Shown piece by piece: positions 25,847 through 34,077 of a stretch of 64,000 nucleotides of DNA (the first letter of the stretch is position 1; each line of letters opens with the position of its first letter). The notes under the pieces were generated by a model, which searched no databases, was not told the DNA's origin, and worked only from the letters and a program-made list of their open reading frames with translations. Source of the stretch: JBBSEX01 sp038239345. GTDB taxonomy: Bacteria > Acidobacteriota > Terriglobia > Bryobacterales > Bryobacteraceae. Both the position numbers and the translations under genes were made by a program. The DNA lies in contig JBBSEX010000003.1 of the NCBI GenBank assembly GCA_038239345.1, positions 248,001-312,000 on the forward strand. The letters are read 5' to 3'.

Positions 25847-28800
25847 TTAGAGTCTCACCGTGACGGTCAAGGCCCGGCCCGGAAGTGTACCGTCGCCGAC
25901 AGGCACTGAAGTCACATTTAATGTAAGTTGCGATTTAGTTGCCAGAACAGGAAGCCCAAACCCCGGCACCACATTCGATGTAGTTGCGCCGGGTTGTATG
26001 GTCAAGGCACAGTAGTGTATGCCTCCTACAAGAACCTCGAGTTGAACTGATCCCCCGGTCGGAGCCTCTTGCACGGTCGCAAAGATATCGCGCACCGCGT
26101 GGGGATTTTCGACTACCACGGATGGTGCCGCGTTGGCTTGAGCTGCCAGAAAGCCTTCGATCTGAATAGATAACTGCCCACCTGAAAGCGTCCGAAGCCC
26201 AGCATCTAACGTTGCAGTTAGTGCCACCCGGGCGGGATCGCTATTGCCCCGCGTGTTTGTAACGAAAAATTCCGCGGCAGCGATGCGCGCATCTGACAGT
26301 GCCGTAGCAAAGCTGTAGCTCCCACTTGATAAGCTCCCGAAAAAGTCCTTGATAAAGGGCATGATCAGGATCTTCCTCGTGAGCGGATACACCACAACAC
26401 CGGCGTCATGGGATGCTGCGGCGCTACCATGTGATGCACGTACTACCGTGTACTGAAGTCCATCGGCGGACGAGGACACAACCCCCATCACCTCGGACTC
26501 GACCTGGATCAGATCACCCGGGGCCGCACTGCCAGGAACGGTCAAGGCCAATGTCGATGCAGACGACGCCATCTCCTCCGTGAGGACCGCATTCGGTGTT
26601 ATTCCAAGCTCGTCCCAATAGAATAATGTCAGGGTCCCAGCTATCACTGTCCTCGTGTTCGTCAAATCAGTAAAACCTAGACCAAGTAACTCCACGATTC
26701 CTTGTCCGTTAGTGTAGAGACCGAAAATCGGAATGGCCGGAACATCCGCATCCAATGCGGTAAGCCCCGCGCCGCCGATTCGCCAACGTGTGAGCGGCGA
26801 CAGTTCATAAGCGCACTCTTTGTCGTGCACGTTTGCACTCCTGCCTGATATTTGTACGGTCGAGCTTTGACGGTTCGGGATATCAAAGTCCACCGGACTC
26901 GTGCTCCCGAGTCCGCCGAAATGCCAGCTCGACTCAGAGACGGTGAAATGGCTTGTCGGGTCCGGACTTATGTCCCAGGCTGGCAACACTGTGATCGTCG
27001 TGAGCGTGTTAGCCAGAATGGTTCGCTCCTGCTTTGCCCCCATTCCTCGGGTAATCCGAACGGTACTTCCACGTAGCTCGTTTGCCAGCATGTGAAGCGT
27101 GCTGTCGCCCAACGAATTCGAAGAATAGACGTCTACATTACTCTCGGGCTGTAATTCCAATCTCCAATAAAAATTTGCGTGATCGAAATTTGGGTCCGGG
27201 GGGCCGATCGTCATCCCCGTCGCGCCCCCGACATCGGTGAAGGTTGCTGCTACGGCGACAGCGGATGCGATCTGCGAAACCTGAGCCGGACTGGCTCCTC
27301 GGTAGACGTTGAAGCTCATAGTCCCAGGTGTGAAACTCAATCCCGTCAGCGTGACTGCATTCGCGTCGGATCCCGCCGGAATCGTCGCCTTGACCGCGAA
27401 GGATAAAACGCTTTCAGCGCCGGTAGTGTCCCTGGCGCTTAGGGCGTAATAATATGTCTGACCGCCCTTGATAGCGCCCCCAGTGTTTGAAACTTGTGAG
27501 CTAAGGCTGAGAATGGGTACACCAGCGCCGGAAGCACCTGGCTTCGCCGGCGGAACAAAGCCCGCCCGAAGCGCGACCAAGAAACTCCCGTCCGCGCTCT
27601 GCACAGCGGATTCTTGAATGGAAAATTCAGTATCACCGGTGTCGCTAACGGCGTCCCCGACAAGCGGTCGCGGCAACCCGACCCCGGACTCTCCTTGGCG
27701 GCGACCACCATTACTAGTCGTCGCCGATGCGTCATACCAGACGTCCTCGTGCCATTGCGCCGTGATGAGGATGGTCCGGTAATTCAACCCGGGAGCTAAT
27801 TTCACAACCCGAAGGGGTTGCCGCTCTAGACCTTCTTTCAAGTAGGTCATGGTGATAATGTCGCCAGGCGAGAGGCCGACTCCTCTTACGCTTGTCTCGA
27901 ATTCTACATACGTGTTGCCTTGAATGGATTTACTTAGCGCTAGGCGCGCGATCCGCGTCGCTTGATCGAAATTTGGGATAGCCAGCGCGGTAAGCGGAGC
28001 GCTAATCTCCTGTCCTAACAACTGCGCATCATCGATATCCTCGAGCGAGAGACTATCCTGCTGATACTCATTAAATTCATCTTGAAATTCCACCGTGTAA
28101 AGATTAGGCGTATCCGCGGAGTTTCGAGAGAACAACCGCAGATTCGGCTCGCCACTTTCCTTTCTCGTGATTCCAGAGAAGTTCGCTGACCCATCACTGA
28201 ATTCGTAAGCCGGCCATCCGCCGCCCAGAGTCTCTGTACTATTGCTGCCGCTTGCCTTATCTGCTTGTTGGTCCGCAAGCGAACTCTCGGAGCGCAGTTG
28301 CAGTAAACCAGTCACGCCGTATCCAAGATAAAGCGCCGACGCATTCCGCACGCCTCTGATCACGTCGGCCGCGCTTCTTCGCTTCTGCAATACCAAATTG
28401 CATTGGTACCGCGGACGTAATGCCGGATTCCCGTTTAGATCTGTCATCGTTACCGGCTGATCGCAATAAGCAGCGGTGCTCGCAAAACTCGGGACGTCAA
28501 GTTCCGCAACGCCCCATCCACTCCGTCGAAACAGATCGAACAGTACCCAGGCAGGATTATTACTGAAGCTCGTATCAGTGAGTACTCCCGCCGAATCATA
28601 GCGTCCGACCTTCAATCCTTCTGCCAGAATTCGCACTCGCGGAGCAGACTGTCCATCGCTAATTCTGTTCGGCACAACAAGAGACATCATCGCCATGCTG
28701 CCGTACGGGTCTCCTAACGGATGTCCAGTTGAGTCGCTAAAGTCCGGATTGAACGCACCCTCTCGATCGCCATGCTTGATTACGTTGAACCAGCCGGTAG

Positions 28801-29776
28801 CGGTCATGTTCGCTCCCGCCTGCCCTTCCGGTATCTCGATGTTGTTAACAATTGCCTTCACGACGCCCTGTATCGGTCCCATCCCGAGAAGGATTTCCAT
28901 TCGCGTCATGTTTCCGTCGTTACGCGCGAACACTATCTGTGGTGCGTACCACGCGGTCCCGTATAGCAAAGGTATGAAGTCGTTATAGCGAGCTTGGTTG
29001 TCCACCACGGGCGAGAGATGCGACCCCTTTTCGCCGTATCCACGAATGAGCACCGAGGCCGGTACAAACTCGAGTCCTCCGAATCTCCGTGATGCCCGTC
29101 CTGCCTCGTCGGTATCGAACATGCCCCTCTGCTCGCATTGGGTTCGGGTATAGTCGCAGCTTGTATACGGCGTGCCGCTGATACTATTTCCGATTCCTCC
29201 CGTGACATCGGCCGAGTATCCACATCGGTAGAGTCCGGAAAATGTTCCTTTCGCAGTTCCTGACAGCGCCTCTTCCCTATCAGTGGCCGTACTCGGAAAG
29301 ATCCAAGGACATCGTTTTTGAAGGCGCACCTCGGGCAGCAGTATTCGTTGCAAGTTCAGCCGATTTGTGAAGAAAAGCCGTAGTGTGGACTCGGTAATCT
29401 CATCCGGCGCGTTGGCGATTCCCCGAAACACAATCCGATCTTCTGACGCAGCCACGCTATTCTTTAGATCGTAAAATAGAAATCGAACCGACAGAATACC
29501 GCCCTTCCATTTGATGCTTCGCTCAATTTGCGAAAAGTAGGAGTCGGCGTTTGCAAGAGTCAGCGAGATCCTCGATACGCTATCCAGACCGTCGTCCGAT
29601 GAAGCTTTCAGCTCGAATAGATTATGCTTGATCACCCTGGCTCGGTAGTCGTTTCCATTGAACGAAACAGCATGCGTGCTCCACCGCTCCACTGTTCCTG
29701 AAGTTAACTTGCATTCAAAGAGGAAGAGCGGAGTTTCAGTAACGTCTTGCTGCTTTAGTTGGTCGATCGTTGCCAT
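25847..29776 (-). CDS. Phage tail hub/tip protein with conserved four-Cys motif and Fn3-like domains
   Basis: The protein (1309 residues) appears to fuse functions that are separate genes in lambda-type phages. Residues 1-140 resemble the upper tail-tip domain (VERWSTHAVSFNGNDYRARV, SRISLTLANADSYFSQIERS). Cys156, Cys185, Cys207 and Cys214 followed by FGG resemble the Cys4 site of lambda gpL, which binds an iron-sulfur cluster. The middle (about 240-690) looks like a gpJ-type hub (GWGVAELDVPSF, GLSPGDIITMTYLKEGLERQ). Residues about 740-860 form a fibronectin-like domain with YYYALSARDTTGAESVLSF. It is translated 22 nt after the preceding gene. Confidence 0.85.
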   Translation of the reverse strand: MATIDQLKQQDVTETPLFLFECKLTSGTVERWSTHAVSFNGNDYRARVIKHNLFELKASSDDGLDSVSRISLTLANADSYFSQIERSIKWKGGILSVRFLFYDLKNSVAASEDRIVFRGIANAPDEITESTLRLFFTNRLNLQRILLPEVRLQKRCPWIFPSTATDREEALSGTAKGTFSGLYRCGYSADVTGGIGNSISGTPYTSCDYTRTQCEQRGMFDTDEAGRASRRFGGLEFVPASVLIRGYGEKGSHLSPVVDNQARYNDFIPLLYGTAWYAPQIVFARNDGNMTRMEILLGMGPIQGVVKAIVNNIEIPEGQAGANMTATGWFNVIKHGDREGAFNPDFSDSTGHPLGDPYGSMAMMSLVVPNRISDGQSAPRVRILAEGLKVGRYDSAGVLTDTSFSNNPAWVLFDLFRRSGWGVAELDVPSFASTAAYCDQPVTMTDLNGNPALRPRYQCNLVLQKRRSAADVIRGVRNASALYLGYGVTGLLQLRSESSLADQQADKASGSNSTETLGGGWPAYEFSDGSANFSGITRKESGEPNLRLFSRNSADTPNLYTVEFQDEFNEYQQDSLSLEDIDDAQLLGQEISAPLTALAIPNFDQATRIARLALSKSIQGNTYVEFETSVRGVGLSPGDIITMTYLKEGLERQPLRVVKLAPGLNYRTILITAQWHEDVWYDASATTSNGGRRQGESGVGLPRPLVGDAVSDTGDTEFSIQESAVQSADGSFLVALRAGFVPPAKPGASGAGVPILSLSSQVSNTGGAIKGGQTYYYALSARDTTGAESVLSFAVKATIPAGSDANAVTLTGLSFTPGTMSFNVYRGASPAQVSQIASAVAVAATFTDVGGATGMTIGPPDPNFDHANFYWRLELQPESNVDVYSSNSLGDSTLHMLANELRGSTVRITRGMGAKQERTILANTLTTITVLPAWDISPDPTSHFTVSESSWHFGGLGSTSPVDFDIPNRQSSTVQISGRSANVHDKECAYELSPLTRWRIGGAGLTALDADVPAIPIFGLYTNGQGIVELLGLGFTDLTNTRTVIAGTLTLFYWDELGITPNAVLTEEMASSASTLALTVPGSAAPGDLIQVESEVMGVVSSSADGLQYTVVRASHGSAAASHDAGVVVYPLTRKILIMPFIKDFFGSLSSGSYSFATALSDARIAAAEFFVTNTRGNSDPARVALTATLDAGLRTLSGGQLSIQIEGFLAAQANAAPSVVVENPHAVRDIFATVQEAPTGGSVQLEVLVGGIHYCALTIQPGATTSNVVPGFGLPVLATKSQLTLNVTSVPVGDGTLPGRALTVTVRL

Positions 29777-29797
29777 TTTCTGCTGCTCCCTTCAGTT

Positions 29798-30592
29798 CTA
29801 TCCTTCTTGGCTACTGATGCGGATCAATCCTGAATTTCGATCAAGCCCGCTGGTAGTGACACTAAATCGGTCTTCGGCGAATCTTGCCTTTGAGTAGACT
29901 CCGCTCCTCTGAAAAGTACGCTTGTACTCGCCAGCTCCCAGCTGCGCTTCTACCTGCAATCCGAAAACTTCTATGGATGCGCCTGCCGGCAAGTCAAGAT
30001 GGAATGTCACACCAGTCTCTGTCCGCTGCAGGTTGGTGCTCGATGTCACCCGCTGCCACCCAGCGGTCACGCCGACGGACTGCTGTTTCCCCCCGCCTGT
30101 TGTTGAGAAACCGCATCCCACCAAGGACCCGCCGGAGCTCCGCAAATAAAGGCTGAAGCAGTAGTGAAACCATCCTGCAACTCCGATTGTCTGCCGTAAC
30201 GATTGAGTTGCCTGCCCGGTGTTGACCACTCTCGTTGCGCGATTCGTACCAACTGGATCCGCTACGCCCGCCGTCGATTGCAGCAGCGGATCGTTGCTCC
30301 AAACATCGGTCGTTAAGTCTTCACTAAACGCCAGTAGGTTCGCTGTCGGGTCTAAGAACGTGAACGACTGTAATCGTCCCTCTGCCGCCACAAACAGATC
30401 CTCCACTGCCTTCCATTCCTCGTTCGATAATTCTGCTAGGCGCACGTCCCATTCGGCCGGCTTCCACCCATCATCGGCAAAACGCACTTCGGTCCCGTCA
30501 CCTAGGCGATTCACTACCGTTCGATCGGTTCGCCGCGCCGTTAACGGATACTGACCCGACGCTCCCGTGGTTAGTTGTGGAAACACCAACAT
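29798..30592 (-). CDS. Tail-tip protein paralogue with inserted carbohydrate-binding-like domain
   Basis: This 264-residue protein shares its framework with the 119-residue product just upstream: both begin with a FPxLxTGAxxQYPxxxRR pattern and contain SFTFxDP near residue 75-80. Here about 150 residues are inserted after SFTFLDPTANL, with NLLAFSEDLTTDVWSNDP and FHYCFSLYLRSSGGSLVGCG, which look like a jelly-roll carbohydrate-binding module of the kind seen in tail fibres. The C-terminus resumes with YSKARFAEDRFSVTTSGLDR. It probably sits at the distal tail tip. Start ATG 30592, 3 nt after the previous stop. Confidence 0.82.
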   Translation of the reverse strand: MLVFPQLTTGASGQYPLTARRTDRTVVNRLGDGTEVRFADDGWKPAEWDVRLAELSNEEWKAVEDLFVAAEGRLQSFTFLDPTANLLAFSEDLTTDVWSNDPLLQSTAGVADPVGTNRATRVVNTGQATQSLRQTIGVAGWFHYCFSLYLRSSGGSLVGCGFSTTGGGKQQSVGVTAGWQRVTSSTNLQRTETGVTFHLDLPAGASIEVFGLQVEAQLGAGEYKRTFQRSGVYSKARFAEDRFSVTTSGLDRNSGLIRISSQEG

Positions 30593-30595
30593 GCT

Positions 30596-30955
30596 TTATC
30601 CCCGATTCTCTTTCACGATCAACGTAGTCGAACCTCGGCTCTCCGTCATTAGGCGACGCTCCATCACGCCACCTTCAAAACTGCAATTTCCGTACACCGC
30701 TCCATCCCATGGATCCGTGAACGTGAAGCTTCCGTATTCCCCTTGCTGCGATCGTACGAACTCAGTTAGAATCGCAAGCTCACCTTCATCAACCTGATCT
30801 AGCCGGATCGTCCACCGCTTCAGTGAACCTGGGGCGTCTCGAAAGCGCTGCTCTGATCCGTCTATAAATTGCACGATCCCAGTCGAGTAATCTATTCGCC
30901 GTTGTGAGGGATATTGCGTGATCGCGCCTGTCTTAAGTTTTGGAAAATCCGCCAT
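30596..30955 (-). CDS. Small tail-tip protein
   Basis: The 119-residue product begins MADFPKLKTGAITQYPSQRR and ends with a strand after the YGSFTFTDPWDGAVYGNCSF segment. Its size, place between tape measure and hub, and pattern resemble the small minor-tail proteins that cap the tape measure in siphophages and gene transfer agents. It is a paralogue of the next gene, without the inserted domain. The ATG follows the tape-measure stop by 2 nt. Confidence 0.8.
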   Translation of the reverse strand: MADFPKLKTGAITQYPSQRRIDYSTGIVQFIDGSEQRFRDAPGSLKRWTIRLDQVDEGELAILTEFVRSQQGEYGSFTFTDPWDGAVYGNCSFEGGVMERRLMTESRGSTTLIVKENRG

Positions 30956-30957
30956 GC

Positions 30958-31701
30958 CTAGACCTCGGAGAGCACATCGTTCAGAGAGCTACCTTGCAAA
31001 ATCGCATGCCGGACGGCCCGCGCTATGTCGTCGCTATGATCCAGAAACGACTTGCTGTCCATCGCCTGTACCTGAACAGTAATTTGATGGCTCGCTGCCG
31101 TCTGGGATGACGTTGTCAGCGGCCGCGCCCCTCCGTTTAGATCGTGGTCGACGCCGCTGATTCCGCTTGTCGCAGTACTAATGCCCCCGGCAAAGCTCTG
31201 CGCTGCTGGTGCTGTGTATTGACTCAAAGCGGGCAAGGGATCGGACTTCTGTCCGCCTCCGAAGAGGCTTGAGATTCCCGAGATTATGGATCCAACACCT
31301 AGTAAGGACTCGAACACGCTCGAAAGTACTCCGCCGATCGTTCCCGCCGTGCTTCCACCGCTCTGGGATTTCGTCGTAGTACTCGCGGCCAAGGCTTTCG
31401 TATTCTCCGCGAGCGCATCCGATTGGCTCTGTTGCAAAGCTCTAGCCTGCGTAAGTTGCTGCGTGATCTGCACCAGCTGTTCGTTTAAATCCTTCTGAAC
31501 CTGAGCCCCTGGCGTGGTCGCGCTACTCGTCGCGTCGGCGCCTAATCCTCGTACTCCTGTCGATTCAACTCCCGCCTGCGTTGATCCGTTCAGCACCGTT
31601 TGCACTTCCCTGGAAACGGACCGCGATTGCGAGCTTGAACTCGATTGAGTTTGTGGTTCAAGAATGGTTAGAAGTTGATTTACGTAGTCGCTGCTATGCA
31701 T
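30958..31701 (-). CDS. Short tape-measure-like tail protein
   Basis: The product (247 residues) lies exactly where a tape-measure gene is expected, between tail chaperone and tail tip, overlapping the chaperone frame by 8 nt. It has a Ser/Gln-rich N-terminus, a predicted coiled coil (LNEQLVQITQQLTQARALQQ), a Gly/Ser-rich hydrophobic centre (GTIGGVLSSVFESLLGVGSI) and a C-terminus typical of tape measures: ITVQVQAMDSKSFLDHSDDI followed by ARAVRHAIL. It is far shorter than usual tape measures, implying a very short tail or loss of the central part. No transglycosylase domain is present. Confidence 0.72.
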   Translation of the reverse strand: MHSSDYVNQLLTILEPQTQSSSSSQSRSVSREVQTVLNGSTQAGVESTGVRGLGADATSSATTPGAQVQKDLNEQLVQITQQLTQARALQQSQSDALAENTKALAASTTTKSQSGGSTAGTIGGVLSSVFESLLGVGSIISGISSLFGGGQKSDPLPALSQYTAPAAQSFAGGISTATSGISGVDHDLNGGARPLTTSSQTAASHQITVQVQAMDSKSFLDHSDDIARAVRHAILQGSSLNDVLSEV

Positions 31702-32400
31702 TATTCCGCTCCGTTTGCAATTCTTTGTTCAGGATTGCGAAGGCGTCCACGCTCTTCGCTCGCAGCTGTCGCACATCCATTCCGCTGGAGAGTTTCCAGG
31801 CGAAGAATTCTTCAATCCACGAAATGCTCTGCGCGGATACGTACGACGTCGGACAGGTGTCGGTGGCCACGGCCCCCCGCAACCACACCACGCGCGGCGG
31901 TGTTGCCAAGGCTTCTGGTACCCACCCGCATCGTCTGCGCAGTTCCAGGCCGTGCTTTCTACATTCGTCGCACTTCCAGCCGGCCTGGCCCTCACGATGG
32001 AAATGAAAGGCGACGATTAGTTTTTTCGTTCTTCGTCTGACAAGCCGCACTCGGCTTTGATCCGCATCAATATTTCCGATGTCAGCGCTTCTGGCCCGCA
32101 TTCCAACAATCGTTCGGCGGTTGGGGCTTCGCCGTCTAGCGTCAAGCCTTCGATGCTCGCAAGCCCCCAGCGCAAATAAATTGCGTCCACTTCGCGCGCC
32201 AGAATGTTTGCATCGATCCGATCTTTCACGTCAGACCCGGCTTCCAGGAACTCCAACCGTTGTCCGATTTCCCGAATGCATCGCGCTAGCTCGATCCGTC
32301 GCCCGAACGACATCTTCCGGATGGCGAATTCCACACCATGAACAGCCTCCGACTGGTGTCGACGATAACTTTCGTATTCAATCGAATCAACCGAAGGCAA
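31694..32400 (-). CDS. Tail assembly chaperone, predicted -1 frameshift fusion (gpGT-like)
   Basis: Shifting one base back at A_AAA_AAC joins the 127-residue chaperone to a 109-codon downstream frame, giving about 235 residues. The downstream frame continues KKLIVAFHFHREGQAGWKCD and contains CDEC and a further Cys (RRRCGW), possibly a zinc knuckle, and ends TERNNA. It has no start codon or ribosome site of its own near the junction; its only long open reading upstream lies inside the chaperone. In lambda the analogous T extension recruits tail tube protein onto the tape measure. The frameshift is predicted, not shown. Confidence 0.75.
32017..32400 (-). CDS. Tail assembly chaperone, zero-frame product
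   Basis: This 127-residue helical protein lies between tail tube and tape measure, the position of lambda gpG. It starts with TTG at 32400, overlapping the tail tube gene by 14 nt, with GAGG 6 nt before the start. The sequence is charged and helical (FAIRKMSFGRRIELARCIRE, ANILAREVDAIYLRWGLASI). The final codons are CGA AAA AAC TAA, forming a slippery heptamer, so a minority of ribosomes are expected to continue in the -1 frame. Confidence 0.85.
   Translation of the reverse strand: MPSVDSIEYESYRRHQSEAVHGVEFAIRKMSFGRRIELARCIREIGQRLEFLEAGSDVKDRIDANILAREVDAIYLRWGLASIEGLTLDGEAPTAERLLECGPEALTSEILMRIKAECGLSDEERKN
32020..32026 (-). promoter_or_regulatory. Programmed -1 ribosomal frameshift site A_AAA_AAC
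   Basis: On the minus strand the zero frame reads CGA AAA AAC TAA. The heptamer A AAA AAC obeys X_XXY_YYZ, allows both tRNAs to re-pair in the -1 frame and stands directly before the zero-frame stop, as in many tail chaperone genes. The -1 frame is open from the site to 31694. A clear Shine-Dalgarno-like stimulator or strong hairpin was not identified by eye. Confidence 0.8.
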
Positions 32401-33559
32401 TGGTCACCTCGTCGTCGATCGTGCCCTGCGCTCGGCTCCCATCGAACTTCCACTGCAGCCGATTCTCACTGTCGTCGTAGGCCGGTACTTCCGGAATCAA
32501 GCTGTTCATGTTAATTCCGAACAGCTGTCCGTCGTCTTGGCCAAGTTGGATCATCACGCTAATTGGTGATCGCTGCCGCGCCGCCTGATAAAGCGTCTTC
32601 GTGGCCGCGTCGTCGGTTTGATACAAACTGAACGTCATCGACACTTCGCGCGAGCCCGGCGCTATGCCGCGCGATAACTGCGATCCGAATTCATGATTCC
32701 TTAGATCCAGATTGTTGTTCAGGTTGAACTCCGCCTCCGTCAAGGTGTAAAACCTCCCCGGAGACGCGCCCAGCCAGACCTGCCCTAAGTGCCCTGGAAT
32801 AATTGAGTAATCGAAGCCGCCGATTACAGGTTCCGGTGGAAACTGTGTCATCCCCGCTTGGCCATCCGAGAAGCTTGTACTGTCCACCAGATCCGCAGCC
32901 TGACCGCTAAATTCGAATTGGTGGTAATCACCGTTTACTTTGATCTTCATCTTATTGACCGCCGCGCCCGCAAGCAGCCTGTGGACCGATGTGTCCGGGC
33001 TCCAGTAATCGAAAATAGATGCGCTTTTCAAATCGTTCGCTAAGTGATATGTGATCGTCGGTCCCAAAGCCGCCCCCACTTGCGGCTGATTTGAGAACGG
33101 CGCATTAAGAACCACGCTTTGAGCGTCCACCAGTCCACTTACAAAGCGCATCTCACCAAAATGCTTCACGCCTTGCCCGGGCGACAGGTTGTGCGCGCCG
33201 GCGAATTGAATACGCACTCCGTTTGTTACCGTCGAAACACTGCCGCCTTGAAACAATTGTGGTGATCCGCCAAAGGCCGCCTGGAACAATGGCCCATGTT
33301 GCGGTTCGCGAGCCGCATCGCCCCAAGCAGTCATATAGGTGCTTAAATCGAAGTTGGTCTTGCGGCGTATGCCCGAAGGCAGACCAACGAACGTACGGCC
33401 GCCCGTCTTATCCTTGCGATTCGTCGTTTCTTGTTGCTGCTTGGCCGTAAGCTTCAGCGCCGGAATTCGATTTCCGCTCTGCAGGGCGGCCGCGCTGCCA
33501 TATTGCGGTTCCACCGCTACATAGAAGCGATTGTTGTTCGATGAAATGTAACCTGACAT
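32387..33559 (-). CDS. Major tail tube protein
   Basis: The 390-residue product begins SGYISSNNNRFYVAVEPQYG with an AAGGAG site before the ATG. It is beta-rich with helices and contains IPALKLTAKQQQETTNRKDK, AGAAVNKMKIKVNGDYHQFE and FTLTEAEF-like FYTLTEAEFNLNNNLDLRNH, patterns common in tail tube subunits of siphophages. The position just before the frameshifting chaperone pair also identifies it. The inserted stretch around residues 105-165 (FAGAHNLSPGQGVKHFGEMR) may be an Ig-like decoration. The role is inferred from order and fold pattern. Confidence 0.82.
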   Translation of the reverse strand: MSGYISSNNNRFYVAVEPQYGSAAALQSGNRIPALKLTAKQQQETTNRKDKTGGRTFVGLPSGIRRKTNFDLSTYMTAWGDAAREPQHGPLFQAAFGGSPQLFQGGSVSTVTNGVRIQFAGAHNLSPGQGVKHFGEMRFVSGLVDAQSVVLNAPFSNQPQVGAALGPTITYHLANDLKSASIFDYWSPDTSVHRLLAGAAVNKMKIKVNGDYHQFEFSGQAADLVDSTSFSDGQAGMTQFPPEPVIGGFDYSIIPGHLGQVWLGASPGRFYTLTEAEFNLNNNLDLRNHEFGSQLSRGIAPGSREVSMTFSLYQTDDAATKTLYQAARQRSPISVMIQLGQDDGQLFGINMNSLIPEVPAYDDSENRLQWKFDGSRAQGTIDDEVTIAFG

Positions 33560-33576
33560 CCTTGCTCCTTCTCGCC

Positions 33577-34074
33577 TCAGTTACTGCTGATCTCGATTTC
33601 GAGTGTCACTTTCGCCAGCTGCACAAAGTTCTTGCCGCCTTGTTTCACTGCGTCGAAGCTAATCTCGTATCCGCCGGAATAAAACATTCCTTGCCCCCAG
33701 TCTCCCCGGCTCTGATCCAAGACTTGAGTAACTGCGTCCACATACAATTGCAATTGCGTCTCTACTCCGTCCAGCCTGTCCTGCGACACCCGCGTCTCAA
33801 CCACCAGTCGCGCCTTCCCCGAAAACGTCCGGAATTTCTCTCGCAGGCTGTTCGTCACCTTTTCGCAGTAAACGTTCACCAACGGATACTTCAGTGGAAA
33901 GCTCTTCTCTGAGAGATCTAACGCGACATGCTGCGCAATAACCTGCTGCGACCCAATCCCCGGCAGATTGACGTTTGTGTCGGCCGCCAGCATTGAGATG
34001 CTAGTGGTAAGCCCGCTGTCTGCCGTCAGCAGCCCTGTCAGCTTGTTCGTTGCGATACTTCCTACTCTCGCCAT
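33577..34074 (-). CDS. Tail completion/terminator-like protein
   Basis: A 165-residue alpha/beta protein located directly before the tail tube gene, the usual place of a tail terminator. It contains SEKSFPLKYPLVNVYCEKVT, then RTFSGKARLVVETRVSQDRL and a C-terminal strand VQLAKVTLEIEISSN. Two strands plus a helix carrying regular Gln/Leu (QLQLYVDAVTQVLD) fit the gpU-like fold. No sequence family is recognised with certainty. GAGG precedes the ATG. Confidence 0.72.
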   Translation of the reverse strand: MARVGSIATNKLTGLLTADSGLTTSISMLAADTNVNLPGIGSQQVIAQHVALDLSEKSFPLKYPLVNVYCEKVTNSLREKFRTFSGKARLVVETRVSQDRLDGVETQLQLYVDAVTQVLDQSRGDWGQGMFYSGGYEISFDAVKQGGKNFVQLAKVTLEIEISSN

Positions 34075-34077
34075 CGC

